A stretch of DNA of 13,351 bases from Desulfuromonadales bacterium C00003107 (GTDB lineage Bacteria > Desulfobacterota > Desulfuromonadia > Desulfuromonadales > Syntrophotaleaceae): positions 1 to 13,351 of the forward strand of contig MAXT01000195.1 in the NCBI GenBank assembly GCA_001751225.1. The letters are read 5' to 3'. Shown piece by piece: positions 1 through 6,417 of the stretch. The notes under the pieces were generated by a model. That model ran no database searches. It was not told where the DNA came from and was given only the letters and a program-made list of their open reading frames with translations. Position 1 is the first letter of the stretch, and each line of letters starts with the position of its first letter. Position numbers and translations under genes: made by a program.

Positions 1-339
1 CAGCAGCTGGCCTTTGCCAATACTCAGCAGGCCATCATTGATGGAGTAAATCTGCTGGACGCCACCATTAATGGCATTGGCCGCGGCGCTGGTAACTGCA
101 ACCTGGAGCTGCTGCTCAATTTTCTGAAGAATCCCAAATTTGACGTCGCCCCTCTCTACAAGACCATCCAGGAACAGTTCGTGCCTCTGCGCGAGAAGAT
201 CGAATGGGGTTTCAATGACATCTACGGAATTGGCGGTTATCTGAACCATCATCCACGGGCCGCAATGAAATGCCGCGCCGATAAAGAGATCATGGATAAG
301 TGCTATGACTTTCTGGTCGAATGCACCAGCGATGTATAG
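1..339 (+). CDS. Aldolase of the HMG-CoA lyase-like (DRE-TIM) family, C-terminal part
   Basis: The open frame enters from the left edge and gives 112 residues before a TAG stop. Residues 20-36 (DATINGIGRGAGNCNLE) match the signature of DRE-TIM metallolyases such as 4-hydroxy-2-oxovalerate aldolase, where a GxGRGAGN-type loop near the barrel's end is conserved. The rest continues as a helical tail containing the GIGGYLNHHPRAA stretch. The family cleaves or condenses 2-oxo or acyl-CoA substrates with a divalent metal. The metal ligands and the N-terminal DRE motif lie outside the window, so the substrate cannot be named. The stop is followed at once by a thioredoxin-like remnant and a terminator, so this looks like the last intact gene of a rightward unit. 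Family assignment is fairly sure; the exact enzyme is unknown. Confidence 0.8.
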   Translation, partial: QQLAFANTQQAIIDGVNLLDATINGIGRGAGNCNLELLLNFLKNPKFDVAPLYKTIQEQFVPLREKIEWGFNDIYGIGGYLNHHPRAAMKCRADKEIMDKCYDFLVECTSDV

Positions 340-354
340 CTGGCGTTAATAACC

Positions 355-437
355 TTTCCCTTGGTCGTGCTGGTCGACTTCTGGGCTTCGCGGGGCCCAA
401 GGGCCAGCTGGAGAGTCTGCGGCAGGGTGTCTTGTAA
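355..437 (+). pseudogene. Collapsed thioredoxin remnant (start and end of the fold joined, middle lost)
   Basis: Two frames carry the two ends of a thioredoxin. From 355, one frame reads FPLVVLVDFWAS, the central strand that normally leads into the WCGPC active site. From 393, the next frame reads GPKGQLESLRQGVL followed by TAA at 435-437, the usual last helix of a thioredoxin. The redox motif and roughly 70-80 residues between them are missing, and the halves are in different frames. An internal deletion with a frame change is the simplest reading. No start codon or ribosome site belongs to it, and it begins about 15 bases after the aldolase stop. The terminator at 465-504 is probably the one that once ended this gene. 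Both segments are short, so chance similarity cannot be fully excluded. Confidence 0.55.
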
Positions 438-464
438 CCGTCAGTGAGATAGCATCATAAAAAC

Positions 465-504
465 AAAAAAGAGGGTCTGCTCGCAAGGGCAGGCCCTCTT
501 TTTT
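465..504. terminator. Bidirectional rho-independent terminator
   Basis: Bases 471-480 pair with 489-498 (ten pairs, one of them G-U) around an eight-base loop. An A run at 465-470 on the left mirrors the T run at 499-504 on the right. It therefore works as an intrinsic terminator on both strands. It sits between the rightward aldolase/thioredoxin-remnant unit and the leftward dapF-darP operon that ends at 548, and would serve both. Confidence 0.9.
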
Positions 505-547
505 GTGCAGGCATTGCCGAAAACGTTCTTGCGGCAGTGTCCTGGCT

Positions 548-1054
548 TCAGTCCTGAGCGGTCCCTGCGTCCCGCAACATGCGAAAGATTTCCCGAAAGG
601 CCCGCTTGTCTGCACTGTTTTGCACCGAATTGGCCAACCGTTGAATCTTGGCGGTGTCGATGCCGGGCAGGGTGTCCTTGATCTCCGCCAGGGTTTCGGT
701 GCAGCGAGTTGGGTCGCAGAGACCCTCACGCAGCTCTTCGAAGCGATGAAATCCTGCCGTGTTCTGGCGATGGCCCCGTTCAAGGTCGGCTATGAACGTT
801 TCGATCTGCTCGCGGTTTTCGTCATCCTCTCGCAACAGCCCCGCCAGGTGTTTGAGTTGCCGTTTGCGGGCGCCGTGTGATTTGATGGCGCGCGCCTGCT
901 CCAGCTCCTTGGCGAGCAGTCCGCTTAGGGGCAAGCGGCGATAGTCAGCCACGGCCATGGTGACCAGAGTGACGGCCAGTTCTGCTATGGCTTTGGCCTC
1001 GCGTTTTTTTGCACTGCGGCTGGGTGGCCGCGGGGTACTGAAATCATCGTTCAT
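548..1054 (-). CDS. darP: DarP/YjgA-type ribosome maturation protein (DUF615)
   Basis: This 168-residue, highly charged and largely helical protein matches the DUF615/YjgA family. DarP binds late 50S precursors and promotes maturation of the peptidyl-transferase region of 23S rRNA in the cytoplasm. Family marks include the SKxExKR-like opening (SAKKREAKAIAEL), the central ARKRQLKHLAGLLRE helix, the NTAGFHRFEELRE segment and the C-terminal KRAFREIFRMLRD helix. The ATG at 1054-1052 shares one base with the dtd stop (TGATG) and has AAGG about ten bases upstream. A TTG three bases earlier is possible but less likely. The length is somewhat shorter than the E. coli protein (about 183 residues). 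It is the last gene of the six-gene minus operon and runs into the terminator at 465-504. Confidence 0.9.
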   Translation of the reverse strand: MNDDFSTPRPPSRSAKKREAKAIAELAVTLVTMAVADYRRLPLSGLLAKELEQARAIKSHGARKRQLKHLAGLLREDDENREQIETFIADLERGHRQNTAGFHRFEELREGLCDPTRCTETLAEIKDTLPGIDTAKIQRLANSVQNSADKRAFREIFRMLRDAGTAQD

Positions 1055-1503
1055 CAAAAGACCTTGTTGCTATCGAGTAAAAAGGTGACCGGACCGTCAT
1101 TGGTCAGGCTGACTTGCATCATAGCCTGAAATTGGCCGGTAGCGACACTCAGACCCCGTTGGCGGAGCAGCGCTACATAGTGTTGATAGAGGCGATTGGC
1201 CTCCTCTGGCGGTGCGGCCCGGGAAAATCCTGGCCGCCGGCCCTTGCGGCAGTCGGCGGCTAGGGTGAACTGGGAGACGACCAGAATTTCGCCGCCGATA
1301 TCCTCGACGGATAAGTTCATCTTGCCCCCGTCATCCTCGAACAGCCGCAGTTCGGCAGTTTTTTTTGCCAGTAATGCGACATCCTCCTCTGCGTCCTCCT
1401 GCTCGACCCCCAGCAGTACCAGCAGGCCCTGAGCGATGGCACCGACCGTTTCTTCAGCCACCTCCACTCGGGCCTGTGAAACCCGTTGCAATACCGCTCT
1501 CAT
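1054..1503 (-). CDS. dtd: D-aminoacyl-tRNA deacylase
   Basis: The 149-residue protein is a full-length DTD, the dimeric cytoplasmic enzyme that hydrolyses D-amino acids (and glycine mischarged on tRNA-Ala) from tRNA. The opening [15 protein letters not shown] is typical. The SQFTL motif lies at residues 77-81 and the Gly-cisPro element GPVT at 137-140 within [11 protein letters not shown]; both build the chiral-proofreading pocket. The GRRPGF stretch at 88-93 is also conserved. The ATG overlaps the nfo stop by four bases (ATGA), with a GAGAAG-like ribosome site ahead of it. The stop overlaps the darP start by one base, so the three genes are probably translationally coupled. Nothing unusual is seen. 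Confidence 0.97.
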   Translation of the reverse strand: MRAVLQRVSQARVEVAEETVGAIAQGLLVLLGVEQEDAEEDVALLAKKTAELRLFEDDGGKMNLSVEDIGGEILVVSQFTLAADCRKGRRPGFSRAAPPEEANRLYQHYVALLRQRGLSVATGQFQAMMQVSLTNDGPVTFLLDSNKVF

Positions 1504-2351
1504 GCCTGCTTCTCGGCCATCTGGCGCAATAGGGACAGACTGGCCAGGTGGAAGCAGTTGTCATCGCCGGGAGCGGTTTCGAGTAATTTAGGTACTTTGG
1601 TAAAGCGCTCATCGGCCATCAGGGCAGCAAAGACTTCCAGGGATACGGCTCCCTGGCCGATCTGGGCATGCCGGTCGACCCGAGAGCCCCGTTCTTTAAG
1701 AGAATCGTTGAGATGAAAAGCAGCGATGTGTTCGGTGCCGACCAGGCGGTCGAATTCGCTCATGGTGGCCTGATAACCCTCCGCAGAGCTCAGGTCGTAG
1801 CCTGCTGCTAGGGCGTGGCAGGTGTCGAAGCAGACGCCGAAGCGTCCATCGGGAACCCGTTCCATAATCTCGGCCAGATGTTCAAAACGGTGTCCTAGGT
1901 AGCTACCCTGGCCGGCGGTATTTTCCAGCAATACGCTGACCTGGGCGGGAGCTGCAGCGAATATGCTGCGCATGGCTTCGGCAATACGTTGCAGGCCGAC
2001 GTCTTCGCCAGCTCCTAGGTGAGCGCCGGGGTGCATGACCAGGCCGGGAATGCCGAGAAACGCGCAGCGCTCCATTTCGTCGATAAAGGCGGCCAGGGAG
2101 CGACTCCGCTTGTCGCCTTCAGCTGAGGCCAGGTTGATCAGGTAGCTGTCGTGGGCGGTGACCGAGGCGACCTGACTTTTTCCCCAGGCGGCGGCAAAGG
2201 CCTCGATTTCCGTGGCCGGCAGCGGTTTAGACCGCCACTGGCTGGCATTCTTGGTGAATATTTGCATGGCTGTGCAGCCAAGCTCTTCGGCTCGGGCAAA
2301 GGCCTGGCTGACACCGCCGGCGATGGATAAGTGGGCTCCGAGTAATAGCAT
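1500..2351 (-). CDS. nfo: Deoxyribonuclease IV (AP endonuclease)
   Basis: The 283-residue protein is endonuclease IV, which cuts DNA 5' to abasic sites and removes blocked 3' ends in base excision repair, using three zinc ions in a TIM barrel. All nine expected metal ligands can be placed: H67, H107, E143, D176, H179, H213, D226, H228 and E258. They lie in the recognisable motifs [55 protein letters not shown] and LLET. The length matches the E. coli enzyme (285). The ATG at 2351-2349 shares one base with the upstream stop (TGATG); a GGAG lies about eleven bases before it. It is the fourth gene of the dapF operon. Confidence 0.97.
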   Translation of the reverse strand: MLLLGAHLSIAGGVSQAFARAEELGCTAMQIFTKNASQWRSKPLPATEIEAFAAAWGKSQVASVTAHDSYLINLASAEGDKRSRSLAAFIDEMERCAFLGIPGLVMHPGAHLGAGEDVGLQRIAEAMRSIFAAAPAQVSVLLENTAGQGSYLGHRFEHLAEIMERVPDGRFGVCFDTCHALAAGYDLSSAEGYQATMSEFDRLVGTEHIAAFHLNDSLKERGSRVDRHAQIGQGAVSLEVFAALMADERFTKVPKLLETAPGDDNCFHLASLSLLRQMAEKQA

Positions 2352-2986
2352 CAGGCGGCGCTCCAGAAATTCATGGCTTCGGGCATCTGAACGGCATGGT
2401 CGATCTGAACATCGACAAATTCTGCCGTATCTCGCGGACCGACCAGTATGGTTCCCATACCGAGCTGTTTGGCGGTCAGCAGGTTTTCAAGAGTATCCTC
2501 GACCATGATGCAATCTTTTGCCTCGGCACCCAGGTGATCAAGGACCGCCTGATAAGGATCGGGGTAGGGTTTAGGCAGGTAGTCGGCGATGCGGATATCG
2601 TAGATTTCTTCGAACAGGTCACTTAAGCCCAGGGCCTGCAATACTCGTTCACTGTGGCAGACGGAGCTGTTGGTGAACACCACTCGGCGCTGGGATAGAG
2701 ACTGCAGGGCCTGACGTAACTCTGGGTCGGGAGCCAGGCGGCTGGGCACGTCAATATCGTGAACATAGTGTAGATAGTCTTCCGGGTCGACCTGATGGTG
2801 GCGCATCAAACCCTGCATGGTGACGCCGTAGCGTTGCCAGTAACTGCGTCGCAACTCGTCGACCTGGTGCAGAGGGATGCCCACTATTTCATGCATATAG
2901 CTATTGATACGCTTATCCATAAGGGCGAAGAGCTGCCGGTCTGGGGAGTAGAGGGTGTTGTCGAGATCGAACAAAATACAGTTCAT
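2351..2986 (-). CDS. HAD-superfamily phosphatase, pyrimidine 5'-nucleotidase-like
   Basis: The 211-residue protein has the four HAD motifs in order: D7-x-D9-NTLY (nucleophile and acid/base), T105 in VVFTNSS, K139 in YLPKPYPDPY, and E163-D164 in CIMVEDTLENL. The DLDNTLY opening, the helical cap with RRSYWQRYGVTMQGL and the KPxPxxY segment are typical of the pyrimidine 5'-nucleotidase/SDT1 group, which removes phosphate from nucleotides and related phosphoesters. The ATG at 2986-2984 overlaps the HIT gene stop by four bases and has GGAAAG upstream. The frame stays open to about 3316, but that extension lies inside the HIT gene and is unlike any HAD protein. The exact substrate cannot be read from sequence. 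Its place next to a HIT hydrolase suggests nucleotide clean-up, which is inference. Confidence 0.85.
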   Translation of the reverse strand: MNCILFDLDNTLYSPDRQLFALMDKRINSYMHEIVGIPLHQVDELRRSYWQRYGVTMQGLMRHHQVDPEDYLHYVHDIDVPSRLAPDPELRQALQSLSQRRVVFTNSSVCHSERVLQALGLSDLFEEIYDIRIADYLPKPYPDPYQAVLDHLGAEAKDCIMVEDTLENLLTAKQLGMGTILVGPRDTAEFVDVQIDHAVQMPEAMNFWSAA

Positions 2987-3423
2987 GGTGTGTTCTTTCC
3001 AGTTGTTTCCGACAGCCCTATTGTTCTGCGAATCGCTGTCGCAGAGTGACGATAGTCTTCTTCCGATAGGAGTTTTTCCTGGTGCGGTTCGCTCCAGATC
3101 GGTCGCGGCCAGAGGGGTTCGTCGCTGTGGCGAGGGACTAGATGCCAATGCATGTGCGGCACCATGTTCCCCAGTAGTTCGTAGTTGATCTTGGTCGGCT
3201 GGTAGAGCTCGAACAAGGCCGCGGCCACGCGGTTGACTTCCTCCATCACCCCCTGACGCACCTGTGGTGACAAATGAAACAGCTCGGTCACATGATCCTT
3301 GGTGAAGAGCAGGCAATAACCGGGAAAAAACTGGTCGCGGTTAAGGGTCAGGTAGCAGTGTTCCAGTTCTGCAATGCGCAGGTCCGGATGCTCCATCCAG
3401 CGGTGGCACATGGGGCAATTCAT
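2983..3423 (-). CDS. HIT-family nucleotide hydrolase/transferase
   Basis: This 146-residue protein carries the histidine-triad active site H90-M-H92-W-H94-LVPR, preceded by the NMVP loop. The HxHWHLxPR form is typical of bacterial HIT/diadenosine-polyphosphate hydrolase-like proteins. The central histidine is expected to form the nucleotidyl intermediate. The N-terminal CPMC motif at residues 3-6, followed by H7, could be half of a metal site as in many HIT proteins. Substrates in this family are dinucleoside polyphosphates or adenylylated amines; which applies here is unknown. The start overlaps the dapF stop by four bases and the stop overlaps the HAD gene start by four bases, so it is expected to be made together with both. 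Confidence 0.92.
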   Translation of the reverse strand: MNCPMCHRWMEHPDLRIAELEHCYLTLNRDQFFPGYCLLFTKDHVTELFHLSPQVRQGVMEEVNRVAAALFELYQPTKINYELLGNMVPHMHWHLVPRHSDEPLWPRPIWSEPHQEKLLSEEDYRHSATAIRRTIGLSETTGKNTP

Positions 3424-4259
3424 TGGGGATCAAAGGTCCCTTCGAAAACCTGCACAGCCGGTCCTGTCATGAAGACGCTGCCTTCTTCGGTCCATTCCAG
3501 TTCCAAATCACCGCCGAGCAGGTGGTTGAGGATGGTTCGCTCGGTGCGCTCGTTGAGTATCCCGGCTACGGCCACTGCAGAAGCGCCGGTACCGCAGGCC
3601 AGAGTCTCACCGGCCCCCCGTTCCCAGGTACGTTGTTTGACTTCCCCGGGTGAGACGATCTCGACAAATTCAACGTTAGTGCGGTTGGGAAACAGGTCGT
3701 GATTCTCGATGACCGGTCCGTATTTCTCCAGAGGGAATTCATCGACATTGTCGACGAAGATCACGCAATGAGGGTTGCCCATGGAGACGCAGGTGATATG
3801 AAAGGTACGGTCGAGAACCTTGAGTTCCTGATTGACGATCTGCTGGTCGGCGTCGCCGGTCATGGGGATCTGGCCGCGGGTCAGGCGGGGTTGGCCCATG
3901 TTGACCCGCACTCGGTCGACTTTGCCGGCCTCGTTGGTAAAGAGCTGCAAGGTTAGAACCCCGGCGCCGGTTTCGGCGGTGATCTCCTGTTTGGTTACCA
4001 GGCCGTGGTCATAGGCATATTTGGCGACGCAGCGAATACCGTTGCCGCACATCTCCGATTCGCTGCCGTCGGAATTAAACATGCGCATGCACACATCGGC
4101 TACCTCGGAAGGCATGATTAGGATCAGCCCGTCGGAACCGATGCCAAAATTGCGATTACTCACCTGGCGGGCCAGGGCCGCGGGGTCAGCAATGGTTTCT
4201 TCGAAGCAATTGACATAGACGTAATCGTTGCCGGCACCGTGCATCTTGGCAAATTTCAT
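3420..4259 (-). CDS. dapF: Diaminopimelate epimerase
   Basis: The 279-residue enzyme interconverts LL- and meso-diaminopimelate, supplying lysine and the cross-linking residue of peptidoglycan. The opening [13 protein letters not shown], the first catalytic cysteine C71 in EMCGNGIRC, and the second, C222 in [15 protein letters not shown], form the expected pseudo-symmetric pair. NPHCVIF and NRTNVEFV are also standard. I chose the ATG at 4259-4257 because the protein then begins MKFAKMHG as in the family. A TTG at 4280 in frame would add seven residues but falls in the ribosome-site region (GGAAAGGA). A consensus -10 lies about 50 bases upstream, so this is the first gene of the six-gene operon. 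Length is normal. Confidence 0.97.
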   Translation of the reverse strand: MKFAKMHGAGNDYVYVNCFEETIADPAALARQVSNRNFGIGSDGLILIMPSEVADVCMRMFNSDGSESEMCGNGIRCVAKYAYDHGLVTKQEITAETGAGVLTLQLFTNEAGKVDRVRVNMGQPRLTRGQIPMTGDADQQIVNQELKVLDRTFHITCVSMGNPHCVIFVDNVDEFPLEKYGPVIENHDLFPNRTNVEFVEIVSPGEVKQRTWERGAGETLACGTGASAVAVAGILNERTERTILNHLLGGDLELEWTEEGSVFMTGPAVQVFEGTFDPQ

Positions 4260-4308
4260 AACAGGGGCTATCCTTTCCAAAGGGCGTAATGGTTATTTCA
4301 ATCTAGGG

Positions 4309-4338
4309 ATTATATCGGATGTGCCCCGGTTGCGACAA
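4309..4338 (-). promoter_or_regulatory. Sigma70-type promoter of the dapF operon
   Basis: On the minus strand a perfect TATAAT (bases 4314-4309) lies 18 bases downstream of TTGTCG (4338-4333, four of six matches to TTGACA). Transcription would start near 4302, leaving a leader of roughly 40 bases before the dapF ATG. A GGGC-AAT-GCCC inverted repeat (4340-4350) sits between this -35 and the -35 of the divergent promoter and could be an operator. Confidence 0.75.
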
Positions 4339-4355
4339 GGGGCAATGCCCGGAGA

Positions 4356-4384
4356 TTGACCCTTTTGCCCCTCTGGCGTATCAT
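4356..4384 (+). promoter_or_regulatory. Sigma70-type promoter of the small-gene/metallo-hydrolase unit
   Basis: TTGACC (4356-4361) and TATCAT (4379-4384) are each five of six matches to consensus with an ideal 17-base spacer. Transcription would begin near 4391, about 65 bases before the ATG at 4456. It points away from the dapF promoter; the two -35 boxes are only 17 bases apart. Confidence 0.75.
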
Positions 4385-4455
4385 GTATAGCGGAAATCGT
4401 GAAATAGAGGGAAGTTTTTTTGGCTGCTCAGGCAGCCTTGTGCAAGGGAGCAGAG

Positions 4456-4674
4456 ATGGCCTTTTATCTGAAGACCAAAATCTGGCAGACTGGTGCTCTC
4501 GAATGGTGGGGCATGATCGATAATGAGGATGTCTATCTGGGACGGCGGGAGTTTCCCCTTCCACCCGAAGATGGCGACGAATGGCAGGTGCGGGAGACGG
4601 GTGAAGTGTTTCGTGTCGTCGACGGTGAAATCTGCCACCTGGGCCACCGGCCCGTCGAGGAGTCTCTATGGTAA
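4456..4674 (+). CDS. Unrecognised 72-residue protein
   Basis: I do not recognise this family. The protein is soluble and acidic, with no signal peptide, membrane segment or cysteine pair (a single Cys). It has alternating aromatic and charged strands (FYLKTKIWQTGALEWWGMIDNE, then EWQVRETGEVFRVVDGEI), which suggest a small beta-rich fold. The ATG at 4456 has AAGGGAG eight bases ahead. The frame is open back to a TTG at 4420, but that has no better ribosome site. The gene has its own good promoter and overlaps the next gene by seven bases, so coupling with the metallo-hydrolase is likely. Coding is supported by the promoter, ribosome site and overlap. Function is unknown. Confidence 0.75.
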   Translation: MAFYLKTKIWQTGALEWWGMIDNEDVYLGRREFPLPPEDGDEWQVRETGEVFRVVDGEICHLGHRPVEESLW

Positions 4675-5294
4675 GCGAAACAGGTTTGCAGGTATTACAG
4701 ATTCCGGCGGGGGAGATGAAGAACTTTGCTTACCTGATCTACTGTCCGAACAGCGGCGATGCCTTGGCCGTCGATCCTTCCTTTGGCGCTGCGGCTCTGT
4801 TGGCTGAAGTCGAAGGGCGCGGAGTCAATCTCAAACTGGTGCTCAATACTCACGGTCACAACGATCATCTGGTGGGCAATAAAGCGGTCTTGGCCGCTAC
4901 CAGCGCTCGTTTGGCCGCGCATCCACAGGCTGTTCCCGAAGCGGATCTGCCCCTTGATGAGGGCAGCATCGTGACCCTCGGCGACACGGCTATCGAAGTG
5001 CTCTATACTCCCGGTCATCATCCCGGCCACATTTGCCTGCATCTGCCTGGTGCCTTGGTGACCGGCGATACTCTGTTCGTGACCCGGATCGGCCGTGCTG
5101 ATCTGGCAGGCAGCGATCCTGCCGCTCTTTACCATAGCCTGCGGCGGCTGGCGGGTTTCCCCGGCGAAACCCTGGTCTATCCTGGCCATGATTACGGCCC
5201 GCAGCCGGTGTCGACCATCGCTTATGAACGACAGCATAATCCGTTTATGCGCTGCGAGGATCTTGAGTCGTTCCTGCGTTTGCGCATGGGCTGA
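4668..5294 (+). CDS. Metallo-beta-lactamase-fold hydrolase, glyoxalase II type
   Basis: The 208-residue protein is a compact MBL-fold hydrolase. The HxHxDH motif is H62-G-H64-N-D66-H67, followed by H117 in the TPGHHPGH segment, bridging D134 in VTGDTLF, and H174 in VYPGHDYG. This is the full two-metal site of glyoxalase II. IGRADLAGSD at 141-150 and the tail STIAYERQHNPFM also match glyoxalase-II-like thioesterases. It lacks the long C-terminal domain that binds glutathione in classical GloB, so the true substrate may be another thioester or a small lactone. The ATG lies inside the end of the 72-residue gene. A cytoplasmic location is expected, as no signal peptide is present. Family is sure; the specific reaction is not. 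Confidence 0.9.
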   Translation: MVSETGLQVLQIPAGEMKNFAYLIYCPNSGDALAVDPSFGAAALLAEVEGRGVNLKLVLNTHGHNDHLVGNKAVLAATSARLAAHPQAVPEADLPLDEGSIVTLGDTAIEVLYTPGHHPGHICLHLPGALVTGDTLFVTRIGRADLAGSDPAALYHSLRRLAGFPGETLVYPGHDYGPQPVSTIAYERQHNPFMRCEDLESFLRLRMG

Positions 5295-5330
5295 CGACCA
5301 GCACTATACTGATACAAGGAGGGGAAGAGC

Positions 5331-6389
5331 ATGGGCACAGCCCTGTTGGATCTGCTGGTCGAGTCCGGCCTGATTAACTCAGAGCACTTTGAAGAGGCGC
5401 TGCGCAACTGTATGTTGTCCGGAGGTCAGGTCAGCACCAGTTTGTTGGAGATTGGCTTGGTCAAGGAAGATCAGCTCGCCCGTTTTCTCAGTCGTCGCCT
5501 GAAAGTTCCTTTCTTCGATCCGCTGCCTTTGACCTCCATCCCCCAGGAGGTGCTGGCGCTGATTTCTGCGGAAATGGCCATCAAGCATCGTGTGCTGCCC
5601 TTGAGCCGAGACCGCCAAGGTCTGTCGCTGGCTATGGCCGATCCCTCCGATGCCGAGGTCATGGAAGATCTTGGCAATTTGACCGGTTGCGTCATTAAGC
5701 CCCTGGTCGCACCTGAAGTGCGTTTGCTCAAGGCCGTGCAAGAGTACTACCGGATCCCTCTCAAGCTCCGTGACCAGCGCTTGCTTGATCTGTGTGAAGT
5801 TAAGCAGGTCCACTCGCCGCCGTTGTCCTTTGAAGCGGGGGAGGAGGCGGAGCTGGAGGAAGCCGAGATCATTGAAGATGATGAACTCAGCGACGACCCG
5901 GGACAGGGTATGAGCGAACTGGCCGTGGCTTTAAGCGAGGTTCGCGACAGGCAGGAAGTAGTACAGATTCTCATGCAGTATATGGGGCAGGTCTTTGAGC
6001 GAGCCGCGGTCTTTTTGGTGCGCGAGAACGAAATCAGTGGCTGGAAGGCGGTTTGCCGGCAGCAGGAGATTAAGGACTTCGAGTCGTTCAGTATCCCCCT
6101 CGGCTTCCCCTCGGTACTGAAGACTGTGGTGGAAGGCAAAAGCTTCTACCTCGGTCCCATCGCCAGTGAAGGCCTCAACGAAAATCTGTTGCGCAGCCTG
6201 GGGGGCGACAAGCCGGAGGCCGCCCTGCTGGTGCCGTTGACTCTTGACGGCCGAGTGGTGAACCTTCTCTATGGAGATGGTGGTCCTGGCCAGTTAGTTG
6301 CCCAGGTCGGGGCTTTGCAGCGGCTGCAGGAAATGGCCGGTCTGGCCTTTCGTATTCTGATTCTTAAAAACAGACTACTGCAACTCTAG
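5331..6389 (+). CDS. MshEN-domain protein with a GAF-like C-terminal domain
   Basis: The 352-residue protein starts with an MshEN/secretion-ATPase N-terminal region (about 1-145). Two consecutive LxxLLVESGLI / LLEIGLVKEDQLARFLSRRLKVPF units are followed by the PQEVLALISAEMAIKHRVLPLS and AMADPSDAEVMEDL motifs seen at the N-terminus of PilB, GspE and MshE. MshEN domains of this group bind cyclic di-GMP. Here the first of the two binding motifs is degenerate: it lacks the RLG start and ends in N-C rather than Q. An acidic linker (about 168-192) leads to a GAF-like region (about 196-345). No ATPase domain follows. The ATG has a strong AAGGAGG eight to nine bases upstream and lies 36 bases after the metallo-hydrolase stop. 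A signalling or regulatory role is inferred. Confidence 0.8.
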   Translation: MGTALLDLLVESGLINSEHFEEALRNCMLSGGQVSTSLLEIGLVKEDQLARFLSRRLKVPFFDPLPLTSIPQEVLALISAEMAIKHRVLPLSRDRQGLSLAMADPSDAEVMEDLGNLTGCVIKPLVAPEVRLLKAVQEYYRIPLKLRDQRLLDLCEVKQVHSPPLSFEAGEEAELEEAEIIEDDELSDDPGQGMSELAVALSEVRDRQEVVQILMQYMGQVFERAAVFLVRENEISGWKAVCRQQEIKDFESFSIPLGFPSVLKTVVEGKSFYLGPIASEGLNENLLRSLGGDKPEAALLVPLTLDGRVVNLLYGDGGPGQLVAQVGALQRLQEMAGLAFRILILKNRLLQL

Positions 6390-6417
6390 GATATCCCCGG
6401 GACATGCTTGGTCGCAC

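Noticed and set aside
346..783. 145-residue open frame on the minus strand across the terminator
   Set aside because: It runs through the terminator hairpin and antisense to the thioredoxin relic, and overlaps darP in another frame. It has no domain-like content.
2987..3316. Upstream extension of the HAD phosphatase frame
   Set aside because: The added 107 residues lie within the HIT gene on the same strand in another frame and look like a shadow. The ATG at 2986 gives a standard HAD start and an ATGA overlap.
5305..5310. TATACT as a -10 for the MshEN gene
   Set aside because: No -35 lies at a workable distance, and the predicted RNA start would fall in the ribosome-binding site.
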